NCBI GenBank assembly: GCA_025201705.1
Contig: MU616816.1
Span: forward strand, 1 to 39,570
DNA length: 39,570 nt
Direction: 5' to 3'
Source of the DNA: Dissophora ornata
Taxonomy: Eukaryota; Mortierellomycota; Mortierellomycetes; Mortierellales; Mortierellaceae
Shown: one piece after another, positions 1 through 11,100 of the stretch
How the letters are laid out: each line of letters begins with the position of its first letter
Numbering within the stretch: position 1 is the stretch's first letter
The notes under the pieces: generated by a model
What the model was told of the DNA's origin: nothing
Database searches by the model: none
Seen by the model: the letters and a program-made list of their open reading frames with translations, nothing else
Made by a program: the position numbers and the translations under genes

Positions 1-50
<50 letters not shown>
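1..50. repeat. (CT)25 dinucleotide microsatellite
   Basis: The window opens with an uninterrupted CT dinucleotide tract. It ends three bases before the stop codon of the tetraspanin gene on the minus strand, so on that strand it is a GA tract in the 3' untranslated region. Its left end is cut by the window edge. Confidence 0.97.
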
Positions 51-52
<2 letters not shown>

Positions 53-54
<2 letters not shown>

Positions 55-1755
55 ACTGCTCCTTGAAGCTCTTCAGTCCTGGGCGTCCAGAACGAAGCAT
101 GCCATCGACATGGTTGGAGCACAGCAGAGCTGCGACCATCACGAAAAGCTGGAAGGGGACCAGAGAAAAGCTGACGGTCCAGCATATGCTCAAGAGCCTG
201 TCTTCATAGAGGTTATACTTGTGCTGGCATCCTGGCAAGTTGATCATGGGGAAACAACGCAGGTCGTATTCGCCGTACCATGTTGGATCCTGATACCCAC
301 AGCACTTCAACTATCTCAGATATACGAATCGACGCTAGCGGTTAGACGCAATGAACAGAAAAACAGAGGTAGTGAAGGAATAACGAATAATAAAAAAGAT
401 GACATAGGCAGAAGGTCAACTTACGTTGCGTTGGACTAGTAGACGCTGCTCACGTGAATAAGAATGCATCCACTCGTCTTTCAAGTGAGCACGGAGATGG
501 TTCTTGGCGCGTCTGAAGGCAATGTAGCCGACAGAGACGTAAAGCGCAAAGACAGGCCACAGCATCAGCGAGTACCACGACAGCCATATCCTATTCTCCC
601 TGAACACGCCGACTAAGCCCACCAGTGCAGTCAAGATACCGACGATCGATCCAAAAAATGCGACTAGAATAGGCACGAAAACAAATGTTAGAGACAAATC
701 ATAATATCTTCAGCTTGGGACGATGTCTGGGAAAGCAGATAGCTGAGTATTGAGGTAAGAGTAGTAAGATCCAAATACGTACTATAGATCAGGTTGCCGT
801 GGAACTCCATTACGACCACTGCATATTCCATACCTAGAAATTCCAAGACAATAAATGCATGGTGAACTGTTATTTGTTTGTTCTTTGAGAGAGTTGAAAT
901 GAACTGCGCCCAGACGGTGAACATAGCAAGTTGCCATCATCACAACATCAGCACAGCATTGGCACATCACTTACGTCCTAGCATGTATCCAAGTGTGATG
1001 CCAAATATAGCGCCCGAGTATGCTAGCAGCAACGACGCTGAAAGTAGCAGAATCCACTTTGACTTTGTCCAGATGCGATAGAATGGCTGTTCCCTGTACT
1101 GTTTTGCCCACCATGCCTGATAAGCCTGCCACCGCTCTGCCAGTGCCTCGAGTGTCGAATCCGTCTGGGTCAAGTTGTAATTGGGGTCGTTGCCAATTGC
1201 GAGATTGTGAGCGGACGATCGGTGTGAGCTGCTGTTATCCCGTGCATCATAGGATCTTGCCGATGATGTTGTTCCTTGTTTATTTCTCATGCCCGTTGCA
1301 AGTGGGGAGGCAGGTTGAAATCTAGGAGAGGAAGAGGGACCAGCGCTAAGATCTTCAGAGTATGGCTGGTACAGCTGTTGTTGTTGCTGGCCGTATGACG
1401 CCTGATACTGGTTTTGCTGTGGGTATGACTGATATTGATTGTTGGAAATAGAGGGCGACAGCGAAGACGATGCAGCTGATGTCTCGTATGCTGTCGATTG
1501 AAAGGGGTTCGCAGTTGGGATTTGTTCCGCCAACCGTTGGTGTCTCGTCAGGGGAGAGGCAGCTGCTAACTCGTGGTCTGTTGTGTAAGGCTTGTTCAGT
1601 TGCTCTAGATATGGTGAACCGGCTGCCGCAGAGCTGAATACGTAACAAGAGGTTTAAAGAGGGTAATAAGAGAATTATAATGTAGTAGTGGATAGAAAGA
1701 GCGAGGGCAAGAGAGAGAAAGAGATAGAGATAGAGATAGAGATAGAGATAGAGAT

Positions 1756-1796
<41 letters not shown>

Positions 1797-2527
1797 AAGC
1801 AAAAAAGGACGTATGACAAGGTCAGTCAGGGCTTCATGAGTTGCAGCGAAGTGTGAAGTGGCAAAAATGAATGAGAATGTTGTTGAAGGACTTTGTCGAC
1901 GGCTGGGATTAGGCAGGACGGAGAGGGAGGAAGACGTTGAGGAAACTAAGGAAATCCTCCTTTTCTCCTGTCTGGCCCGTCCGCTCACTTCCTCCTCCCA
2001 CCTCCTCTTGCTCTGCGCCATCCCTTTATCAGATATTGCAAAGTTGGATCCTGGTTGTGCCAGATTCAATTTTGGTCTATTATCGATCCGTCATGCCCAT
2101 GAACATGCGACAATCTCGATATTTTTTCTGAACTAGCTATAAATACAACAGTAGATTTGCTGCTGCAGTGTTTTGCTCCTGAAAGTGATATTAACCACAC
2201 TGCATTTGACGAGTATGCGGACAGACCCATCACATAATGCAATCAACCTCCCTGCTGCCCAATGGGTTATTATTTTTGTTTCCACGGTCTACAGAGGGAT
2301 TTTTTTGTTGTTGTTCGCCTTAAATGGCGTTCGCCGATGTTCCAATAACAAAATTTGCTCCCTTTTGTTTTTCCTGGAAACCCGATTTGATCAGCGGTTC
2401 GGTTGGAACCAACCTGGTTTTCGTACCTGCTTTGGCCATAGCTTTGTTGCTGTCGATATTGCCCTGACTGGCTAAAAGGCACAGGGCTGTTGCTCCTGCT
2501 GTCAGTACTAACAACGTTGTATGACAT
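53..2527 (-). CDS. Tetraspanin-like membrane protein, five exons
   Basis: Proposed exons (minus strand) are 2527-2427, 1633-975, 833-783, 663-425 and 310-53. All phases fit and give 435 residues. The first ~200 residues are Gln/Ser/Tyr-rich and probably cytosolic. Four membrane segments follow: one at the end of exon 2 (KWILLLSASLLLAYSGAIFG), one across the exon 3/4 joint, one later in exon 4 and one near the C-terminus. Between segments 3 and 4 the loop begins LKCCGYQDP, which is the CCG signature of the large extracellular loop, with further cysteines in RCFP and PGC. Tetraspanins organise partner proteins in the plasma membrane. The start is inferred: the exon-2 reading frame has no ATG near position 1533, only a TTG, and runs open up to an acceptor at 1634. 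An ATG exon at 2527 joins it in phase with a GTACGA donor. The long Q-rich N-terminus is unusual for the family. The exact function is unknown. Confidence 0.8.
1711..1794. repeat. (GATAGA)n/(GA)n compound microsatellite
   Basis: A GATAGA hexamer array passes into a pure GA tract. It lies in the 793-nt first intron of the tetraspanin gene, where the transcribed strand reads TCTATC/TC. Confidence 0.95.
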
Positions 2528-5500
2528 GATGCTCCGAAAATATTGGCTCCTGAAACAAAAGGACTAAAGCACGAGGCAAAGGGTAGGAGCACGCTTGAAG
2601 GGAATGGAGTAGAAGTTATCGACGAGAGCCGGTAGCGAGACAGAGAGAAAGAAAGCCAGGCAATGGGGGCGAATAAACTTGGGAGAGAAAGAGGGAAGGT
2701 CTACTACTATCTGCGACACGGGGTGATTATAGTCAGCAGAGGCGCAGGGAGAGGTAAGGAGGTGCCAAGCGGAGCTGGTTATGTGGAGGATGATCTGCAG
2801 GAAAGTCAAGAAGGGATAACTAAAAGGCAACGGCGATGAAGGAGGATTCTGTGTTTGAGGATGATGGCGCGCAGTTGTTGTTCAGGCAGGGTATCAGAAA
2901 GGGGACGAGGGAGTGAAAAAGGAAGGGTGGTGAATGAAGAAAGAGGGAGGGGCCAAAGAATAAAAGGGACAGGGATCATGAGCACCACAACACAACAACA
3001 AACATCACACCGCACAAACGAATGCCCCTTTCCCCCCCCAAAAAAACCTCCCCAGCTGCCAGGGGACTGTTTGTAGTGTGATTTCAACTCTCGGGTTGGA
3101 AAAATCATTTTCAGGCACGGCGGAAGAGCAGATCCGATCATGGCTCCCTCCCAAAAGCATCATCACAACACAACCACCAGCATCGCAAAGCACCCCACTC
3201 GGCTGCATGTAAATATTTACACACGACAAAACTATCCGGCCACATGAATGTCATCTCCATTCATTTGCGCTTGGTGACCAGGTACTGGGTAACATCCCAT
3301 CGGGATGGATGGACGGAAACGCCCTAAAAAAAGAAGCAGGGCCCATAAAGTTATATATAACATTAATGAAACTCACTGCAGCGTTGCAGCATCGATGGAA
3401 CTCTGTTTAAATTATACGCTTTCTTTAATATACATTGCAATGATTCCCCGAATGCTATAATTCGTGTACTTTACAACAGGGGACCACAAAATATATTGTT
3501 CATGACTCTTAATATAATTCAACGCCCGAATGAGATGTGAGTGCACTAACATTTCTCATGTTGCGAAAGGACACTGACCTGTAACGGCTTTTTATGCCTT
3601 GATGCTCCGTCACTGTAGAGCATCAAATAGCACACACCTATTATTATCACCATCCCTTTTCTGGTGCGCTGTCGTGACCTGACCCGTGGTGCATCAATTT
3701 CAATGATGTTGTAGGGGTGGAAAAAGAGGAGCGGCTGTCGTACGGGACTGACATGCAAAAGCCCTGCTTCCTCTTCCCCAAATATGTTCAAAAAGGCCAT
3801 GTGGACACCTTGATTATCTACCCCACTCTCCATATTTTTTTTTTTGTTAATTGCTGTACTTAAACTTGCTATCGTTTTCATTTGAGAGCATTTGCATTTG
3901 ATGCATTCGCGTTGTCCAGTCAGGCGAAAAAAATGGGCTGTTCAGGATCGACAGATGTGTGAATAGACTATACTCATGAACAAGCTGACATCGTGTGGGC
4001 GAAATAATATGCGTTTCGTTAAACACGCCGCACTGGACTTGTTGTTGCCTCCATCATTCTACACGGAAACAGTTCAGGTCCAAAGGATTTTGTCAGTGGA
4101 AGAAGAGCTTTCGACAGACATCAACAGAGCGTCTTCTCCTACTCTCTGGCTCTCCTTCGTTTGCTCAGACGATTTTGGAATAACGAAGCAGGCGGACCAA
4201 CATTGCGGACTGGCTGAATCCAAAATGAGGTGCAAGGAACCAGGCTCTCAAACTCATTTGGAAGTGGTTGCGACCTTTTTTCTAATTTTATGGTCAAACA
4301 TTGACTTATCGGTCGCGCACGTTGTTCTCAAATGTACCCGCACTCACCGTTTTACCGACACTTTACCTGGTGCTCATTTTACCAGTTCATTGAGTATAGC
4401 CTGATGATATATGAGGGCCCAAAACTACTTTGGCGTTTACCAGGAACAGCTTTTGAGGTTAAATAACATACGCGCATATCGGTTCCTTCTGCGTTCCCTT
4501 CTGCGTTCCCTTCTGTATTATTACAACGACAGAGGAGACAAAAGAACGAAAGATAAGAGAGTCGGAGATACTCGATCATGAAAAAGCTGCTTATGGTTCA
4601 AGATATATCGTCGAGGACTGAGGAATACCCGGATTGCTGAACCTTCAATGTGCTTCCATGGAACAGGGTCCAAAGGAATGGAAGACCAGATAAACAGGGC
4701 TAGAAGTGCCTTTCTTTTTTCCGAAGCATGTGGCTCTTCCATGGCTCTTCCTTAACCGTACATGTATGAAAGATTTCTCCGCGAAAGTTATCTGGAGAGC
4801 AGGAAAGCAACTTTGGCCGGTAGGTAGTCATGTACAGTACATGCACAGAAACCGAGGCCGAGGTCTGGGTAGTTAATGACAATCGGTCAGTCTTTTGCCG
4901 CCTCGCATGGTTTAGCATGTCCATCTTGAAACTGGCAGAGAAGTATATATAGCATTTGACTTATGATCTCTCTTGTCATGTATTCTATGGTTATATTCTC
5001 CACATCAATCATGAGGGTCTCAGGGTCATCTTGTCACGGCCGAGCACACATCTTCCTTTGAGACGTGTCGCGTGGAGGCAGAGGGGATGGACTAGGTGAT
5101 ATCATCTGCAGAAGCCACTCGCGGGCCACTAACTTGAAGAGAACATGGATCACTAGCCAGAACGAACAAAGCGCACAAAAGGAGAGGAGGCAGGGGGAAG
5201 GGATGCCATGCTCACGCCTGCAAAACGGTAGACGCTGGCTTCTATTTTTATGAGGATCAAAGGGCAAGTACCCATGCCCAGGAGATTCGACTCATTCGAA
5301 CATGTATTATCCAAATATGCACGCGCCTCCCCCGATACAACAATAACATGTTATTATCACAATCAGGCGCGATTTTTAAATGGACTATTGAATGGGCCTG
5401 GCTGGTCTCGGCTTCGCCATCCAACGACCGCGGCGGCCTCTTTAACCGTCTGCCGCAAGTGCCTCTTGTTCTTTTCTTGTTCTCTGCTCTTGTCCACCTT

Positions 5501-6116
5501 GCCCCACCTTCTTTTTTTTTTATTGTTTTGTTACTCAGTCCTCGTCCCCCGGACACAGCGAATCCCCCCTCGTTCGTTGTTGCTCATCCTTCCATTCCAC
5601 CCCAGATTAACCGCCTGTCCTCATTCGAACATTCAAACGCATCCTCCCTCACCTCGCCCTGCCTCGCTCTTTGATCCCACCTTGCATCTTCCATTCGAAT
5701 CAGATCGCTCTGCCGTAACGACACCCTCCCACCCGCGCATGTCCTGCCCTGGTCCTCGTTGACCGGCCTTTGTTTCAGACACGACTCGCCCGTTCTCATT
5801 TTTATTTTGTATTAATTTTGGCACCTCCGTCTTTAACCATTTCTGCATCCAGCGACACCCGCCCTCTCTCTTCCTGTCTCAAGCCGCCCTCCTTTTCTCC
5901 TTTTCTCGTTTATTATTGTCTTTACGTCTCTCCCTTGCTGCTCTTCTCCCCGCTTTTCGCTTTATCGCTTCTTGTCGCCCTTCCCTCTCATTTGTCCGCA
6001 ATCAGGATATAAATCCGCTCTTTCGAACTACATCCAAGCACAGCAGCAATAACACGCAAGAGAAAAACACGAACAAAAAGAGACCCCCCAAGCCGGCATA
6101 TAACCGTTTCCCCAAG
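2528..6116. other. 3.6 kb divergent spacer between tetraspanin and glycosyltransferase
   Basis: I find no supportable gene here. Positions 2590-2980 are purine-rich on the plus strand, so they form a pyrimidine-rich leader for the tetraspanin. Positions 5450-6060 are strongly C/T-rich on the plus strand and form the leader of the glycosyltransferase. An 11-bp unit CCTTCTGCGTT is repeated at about 4487-4518. Open frames such as 3976-4404 (+) show no recognisable domain and have ordinary spacer composition. Confidence 0.6.
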
Positions 6117-7859
6117 ATGCTGTATTTGACCAAAGACTTGTTCCCGGTGTTCGTGCCGCTGGGGGTGGTCGGGTTCTACCGCTACCTCTGGTTCGTCATC
6201 AAGCTGCTCGCCTACTTCTTTTACCGACCCATGATGCCAAAGGCCAGCCCCACCTACCGATCAGAGTACGACGTGACGATCATTGTGCCAACGATCGATG
6301 CCGGAGAAGAGTTCAAGGAAGCAGCACACTCGTGGTTGGTCAACAATCCCAAAGAGATTATCATCATTACCGAGACAAAGATGAAAGATGCCCTGCAGGA
6401 ACTGGCCAACTCTGTCGATCCAACCAGGATCAGGGTCCTCACAGTCCCCAAAGCCAACAAACGTTTACAAATGGTCGAGGGTATCAGGAACACGACCAGT
6501 GAGATCATTGTCTTTGCAGACGATGATGCTATCTGGGGGCCACAGACGTTGGAGTATATTCTCGCCTGCTTTGAAGATCCTAACATGGGAGGCGTCGGTA
6601 CTTCGCAGACCGTCAAGTCTGTGGGTCGGTATCAGACTGTCTGGGAGGTCCTAGCAGGATTCCGCCTCACGATCCGTAACATTGAAATTGCAGCTTCGAC
6701 CCACATTGACGGCGGTATCTGTTGTCTGTCTGGCCGCACAGCTGCCTATCGCACCTGTATCCTGCAGGATCCACAGTTCCAGTATGAATTCACTCATGAC
6801 TTTTGGCTGGGCAAGTACCCCCTCAACTCTGGAGACGACAAGTTCTTGACGCGCTGGATGGTCTACCACGGCTGGAACACCTACGTCCAAGTCTGCAGGG
6901 AGGCCGAGTTACTTTCAACGTTCAAGAACAACTGGCGATTCATCAAGCAGGTTTTGCGGTGGACTCGAAATACCTGGCGCTCTGATTTCCGATCTCTGTT
7001 CACGGAACGCAAGATCTGGAAGCGACATCCCTATGTGGCCTTTACAATGGTCGACAAGATCTTTAACCCGATCACGCTGCTCTCTGGACCAGTCTCTGTG
7101 ATTATCATGGCTTGCGAGGGCAAGTTCCATCTGCCGCTCTGGGACATTATTATCTCCTACGTCGTTTGGCTCATGATGACCAGAATCGTCAAGTTGTTGC
7201 CACACTTGTTCAGGCGACCCCAGGATGTTATCTGGGTGCCAGCTTTCTTGATCTTTGGTTACTACTTTGCGATCATGAAGATCTACGCCCTCTTTACGTT
7301 GCACGAGGTCGGCTGGGGAACGCGTGCTGGTATCGATCAAACGCCCGCCGAGTTGGCTCAGGAGAAGGAGAAGCAGGAAATGGAACAGCAGCAGATGATG
7401 GCCGCTCAGGAAAAGGCGTCGTACGATATGAGCAACAATGCAGCAGAACAGGCCGCCGTAGCTGCGGCTGCGACTGCGGCTGCAGCAACCGCATACGAGG
7501 AGCAACACCAGCCAGTGCGGTCGTTTGCTAGCGAGCTTCCTCGGCCCGAGTCGCCTGGAAGTGCAGATCTTATCCGTCATTTCAGCCAGGCACAGCAACG
7601 ACAGGCGCAGGTCGCAGCACAGGGGCGCGGTGGCGCCTTGTCTCCAATGAGTCCAGAGAACCAAGGATTGGATCCGGACGTGTACGAGTACAATCAGGAC
7701 GACGAACTGGCTCAGTACTTTGCACAGTCGGATGCAGCACTGGCCGCTGGCTCATATGGGCGGAACATTGATGATTATGAACAGTCGATAGACCGGTATG
7801 GACGCGGAGGAACGGGCGAAGCCTTGAACAGAGGCCAGGGACGGGCTGGATACCTGTAA
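6117..7859 (+). CDS. Processive family-2 glycosyltransferase (Cps1/GT2-like polysaccharide synthase)
   Basis: This intronless gene encodes 580 residues. The chosen ATG (context CCCAAGATGC) follows a long pyrimidine-rich leader and places a membrane anchor at residues 8-36. The frame is open upstream to 5916, but that stretch looks like untranslated leader. The GT-A catalytic core is complete: the TIIVPT strand near 54-59, the DDD nucleotide-sugar/metal motif at 135-137, GDD at 239-241 and the QxxRW product-site motif at 278-282. Two to three membrane helices follow at about 315-425. The tail after residue 430 is Gln/Ala-rich with a poly-Ala run and a Gly/Arg-rich end, and is probably cytosolic and disordered. 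Relatives include Cps1 of Cryptococcus and GT2 of plant-pathogenic ascomycetes, which are needed for polysaccharide production and hyphal growth. The product (hyaluronan-like, glucan or mixed) cannot be told from sequence. The gene converges on BMS1. Confidence 0.92.
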   Translation: MLYLTKDLFPVFVPLGVVGFYRYLWFVIKLLAYFFYRPMMPKASPTYRSEYDVTIIVPTIDAGEEFKEAAHSWLVNNPKEIIIITETKMKDALQELANSVDPTRIRVLTVPKANKRLQMVEGIRNTTSEIIVFADDDAIWGPQTLEYILACFEDPNMGGVGTSQTVKSVGRYQTVWEVLAGFRLTIRNIEIAASTHIDGGICCLSGRTAAYRTCILQDPQFQYEFTHDFWLGKYPLNSGDDKFLTRWMVYHGWNTYVQVCREAELLSTFKNNWRFIKQVLRWTRNTWRSDFRSLFTERKIWKRHPYVAFTMVDKIFNPITLLSGPVSVIIMACEGKFHLPLWDIIISYVVWLMMTRIVKLLPHLFRRPQDVIWVPAFLIFGYYFAIMKIYALFTLHEVGWGTRAGIDQTPAELAQEKEKQEMEQQQMMAAQEKASYDMSNNAAEQAAVAAAATAAAATAYEEQHQPVRSFASELPRPESPGSADLIRHFSQAQQRQAQVAAQGRGGALSPMSPENQGLDPDVYEYNQDDELAQYFAQSDAALAAGSYGRNIDDYEQSIDRYGRGGTGEALNRGQGRAGYL

Positions 7860-8175
7860 TTGTAGTTTCTGCTATATATATTTTTCTTTTCTTTTGATCG
7901 ATTGCCACGCTTTCTGTTATTTTCGTTGCATCAAGCTTTCACGCCATTATCTACTCACGTCCACCCCAATCCATACCCACCCAGACACTTCATACACACA
8001 CATACACGTCAAATATCGCATAAACATTTTTAATAGATTCCAACTCTTGCTAACGCGCTCTCTGGAGTAATGCCGAAATGGGGGATGTAGTTTTGTTTTA
8101 TAGAAATGCATTTTGAAATAATGATAATAATAACAATGTTCTAGAGGCTTAATGGATGCTAGTAATCGATGCTCA
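7860..8175. other. Convergent 3' spacer
   Basis: This short AT-rich interval holds the 3' ends of the glycosyltransferase (+) and BMS1 (-). No canonical AATAAA was found for either gene. There are TATATATA and ATAATAATAA-type tracts, and no gene. Confidence 0.7.
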
Positions 8176-11100
8176 TTAGTCGTCCGAGCCCTTGTGCTTT
8201 TTCCTCCGTCCACCGGCCTCCTTGAGTGCCTGCCGCTTCTGCTCCTTGCCCTGAGTTCGGAAGACCTCCTTGCGTTCACGCTTAACGCGATTCTCGTAGT
8301 TGGCAGTATCCTTGGCTTTCTTCTTCTCGTACACGACCTTGCGCTCCTTCTCCTTCTCTGCCCTCTTGCGGTCCTTCTCGTGCTTGAGAGTGTGAATCTG
8401 CTGCATCAAGGTGTAGATCTTCTTCTCCTCGGGCTCGAGCATCACAGCACGTCGCTGCAAGTAACCCTGCTGCCTTTGCTTCGACAGCAACTTTGGCTTG
8501 GACGCGAAGGGCAACTCTGCTCGGATCGACCTGGGGACCTTAAGCGTATTGAATCGACGCGTCATTCTTTCCACGGGTCTATATACAGAGTCGTGGTTCT
8601 GCGGCGTTTGCATCTGGAGTGCATGGCGGACCTGTCCTGTCAACCGCATGCCCTGCCACTCCTTCTTCTTCGCCAACAGTAGCGACGTGACGGGGTTGCA
8701 GAACTTCTTGGGCTTGATCGGGTACCAGGCCCTCAAGAACACAATGTCCGACATCAGTACCTTGTCCTCGAACGTGGCACGGAAATGTCCATCGGGCTTC
8801 TGAAGCGCCTTCTTGACCTGACCACGGATGCCAGAGACTGTCCGGATGTTGGCTCCCTCAAACTTGGCCACTTCGAGTGCAGATGTGAACATGTCCTTGA
8901 TAAAGGCCGTATTCTTGTGAATCTTGTATGGATGGCCAGTCAACTTCAGCTTCTTGACAATCTCAACCGAGTGGTCGATATCCAGGACAACTCCTGTTGC
9001 TGAGATTCTGAAAGAAGACTACAGAAAATACAGAAAATACAGAAAATACAGAAAATACAGAAAATACACGGTTCATATTAGTAATTGTCCCAACAAGAGC
9101 GATAATGCTAATTGCTCATATTAGGAACGTTGACTTACAGTGCCTTCGGTAACGCTTTGTACACAGCAAAAACCGGTGTTGGGAGGGTGAATGGGGCCAT
9201 AGACCGTGGCTAGACAATGCATATGCTCAGGCGTGTATTTGAGCATCCTGTTACGCGTCCCGTCGTTAAGCGAGTAAATAGGCATGGTCTGGATACGGCG
9301 CCAACCAAGCGAGAAAATCAAAGGATCGTTGGTCTTCAGGATCTTCTTGTGCCAACGGTGCTTCTTGATACGGACCTGGATGAATCCATAGTTCTCCTCC
9401 GCAGGTAGCAGGCCTCCCATAATGATGGGGTATTCGGGTTGGAAGTGCTGGATGAACTCACAGGGCATGTCCTTCAGCAGCACACGGACATAGGTTCCCG
9501 GGCGGAAACCCTCGACCATGGCACGGGTCATTGGATCGTCGTCCTCAAACTCTGCCTCGTTGATCTGCTGCTGCTTGGCCATGTCGCCCTTGATCTCGTC
9601 GTAAAAGTCCTTCTTCTCCTCGTCCTCATCACCGTACTCGGCTTCGAACTTCTTCTTTAGCTGCTCCTTCTTAGCTGCGATCTCGTCTCGACTCATATCG
9701 TCGTACGACTTTTCTCCAACTGACCTTTTACTCGATCCCTGATTATCCTCGTCGTCTTCAGCAGCGCCTTCAACCTTCTCACCAGTCTCGAGATCCTCGA
9801 AATCGCCAAACGCCTCCTCTTCGTCTCCATCGCCGCTTGTAGCAGCTCCAGGAACATCCAGTGAACCAGTAATGAAGCGGTCGCGAATCGACTCCTTAAT
9901 TTCGTGGTCATCCCACTGTTCCAAGTCTGTGAAGTCTAGCGTGGTCTTGCATGAGTCGATGGTCTGTGCAATGACAGTGTCGGTCTCCTCCTTCTTGAGT
10001 GTCAGAAAGTCGCCCTCCTCTTCGCTGTCATCTTCAGCTCCGGTACCAGGCCCAGTTCCGAAACCCTCGTCCGAGTCCGAGCCTTCACCGTCTCCCTTCA
10101 GCTTCAGCGGTGCCTCCTCGATATCGCCCTGGACAATCTGCTCTGGCGTGTACTTGCGATCGCCATAGATGAGGCGCATCAAGTTGGGTCGACGCCTCGA
10201 GTTAAACACAGATTCGGCTTTGGACATCAGGTCGTCCTTCCATCGCAAAGCGCTGTCATCCTCGTCCTCGTCCTCGTCCTCCTCACCAGTTAGATCACCA
10301 AGGTCGCTATCACTCTCTGCGAAGGCAACATCCTCCTCGTCATTGGAATCCTCGTCATTCTTCTTTCCAGTCTTTTGCTTTGCCTCAAACTTGGACTTGT
10401 ATTTCCTGCGGCTATTGGAGGAGCCATAGCCTTCCTCTTCGTCCTCGTCCTCGTCCTCCTCATCCTCCTCATCCTCCTCATCCTCGTCGTCGTCCTCGTC
10501 GTCATCCTCATCGCCGCTCTCCATCTCAATGTCCTCATCGTCGTCTCCAAACACGGCACGGCGACGAATACGTCCATTGCTATCAGTCTCCTTTTGCTCA
10601 CGAGGACCTATTCCGTCAGAGGAAATGTTGGTCAGTGCTTTGTCCCAATGTGGGTATATGATGTTAAAATCTTGAAGAACTATACAACTTACCCTTCTTT
10701 CCTGTGAGCTCTTCCTCACTGTCTTCATCCAGGCTCTCATCATTCTCGTCGTCTTCTTCAGATTCAACATCGCCAGCACGCATGGGAGCAGAGTCGGCAA
10801 AGATTCGGAGCTCACTATCCTCCAGCTGGCTGGCCAAAGTATCGGGGGCATCCTGCAGATTCATGACCATCCTCTCTCCTTGACCCTTCTCATAATCATA
10901 CTCTTCTTCTTCTTCCTCTTCCTCTTCTTCCTCTGAGGCATCGCCTGCGCCTTTGACGCCATCCTTGACAATCTGACTCTTTTTCGTGAACGATCCTGGG
11001 ACGTTAATATAGACGGCATCCTTGTCGTACATGATGCCTCCGACATCCGACATTGGTGCGTAAATCAACTTTTGCTTCTCGTCCAAACGTTTCTTGACTT

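Noticed and set aside
3976..4404. 142-codon plus-strand frame in the first long spacer
   Set aside because: No domain, signal peptide or leader tract; residue use looks random and the frame crosses ordinary AT-rich spacer.
9872..10661. Plus-strand Ser/Leu/Val-rich frames opposite BMS1
   Set aside because: They are antisense of the acidic Glu/Asp repeats of BMS1 and have no independent support.
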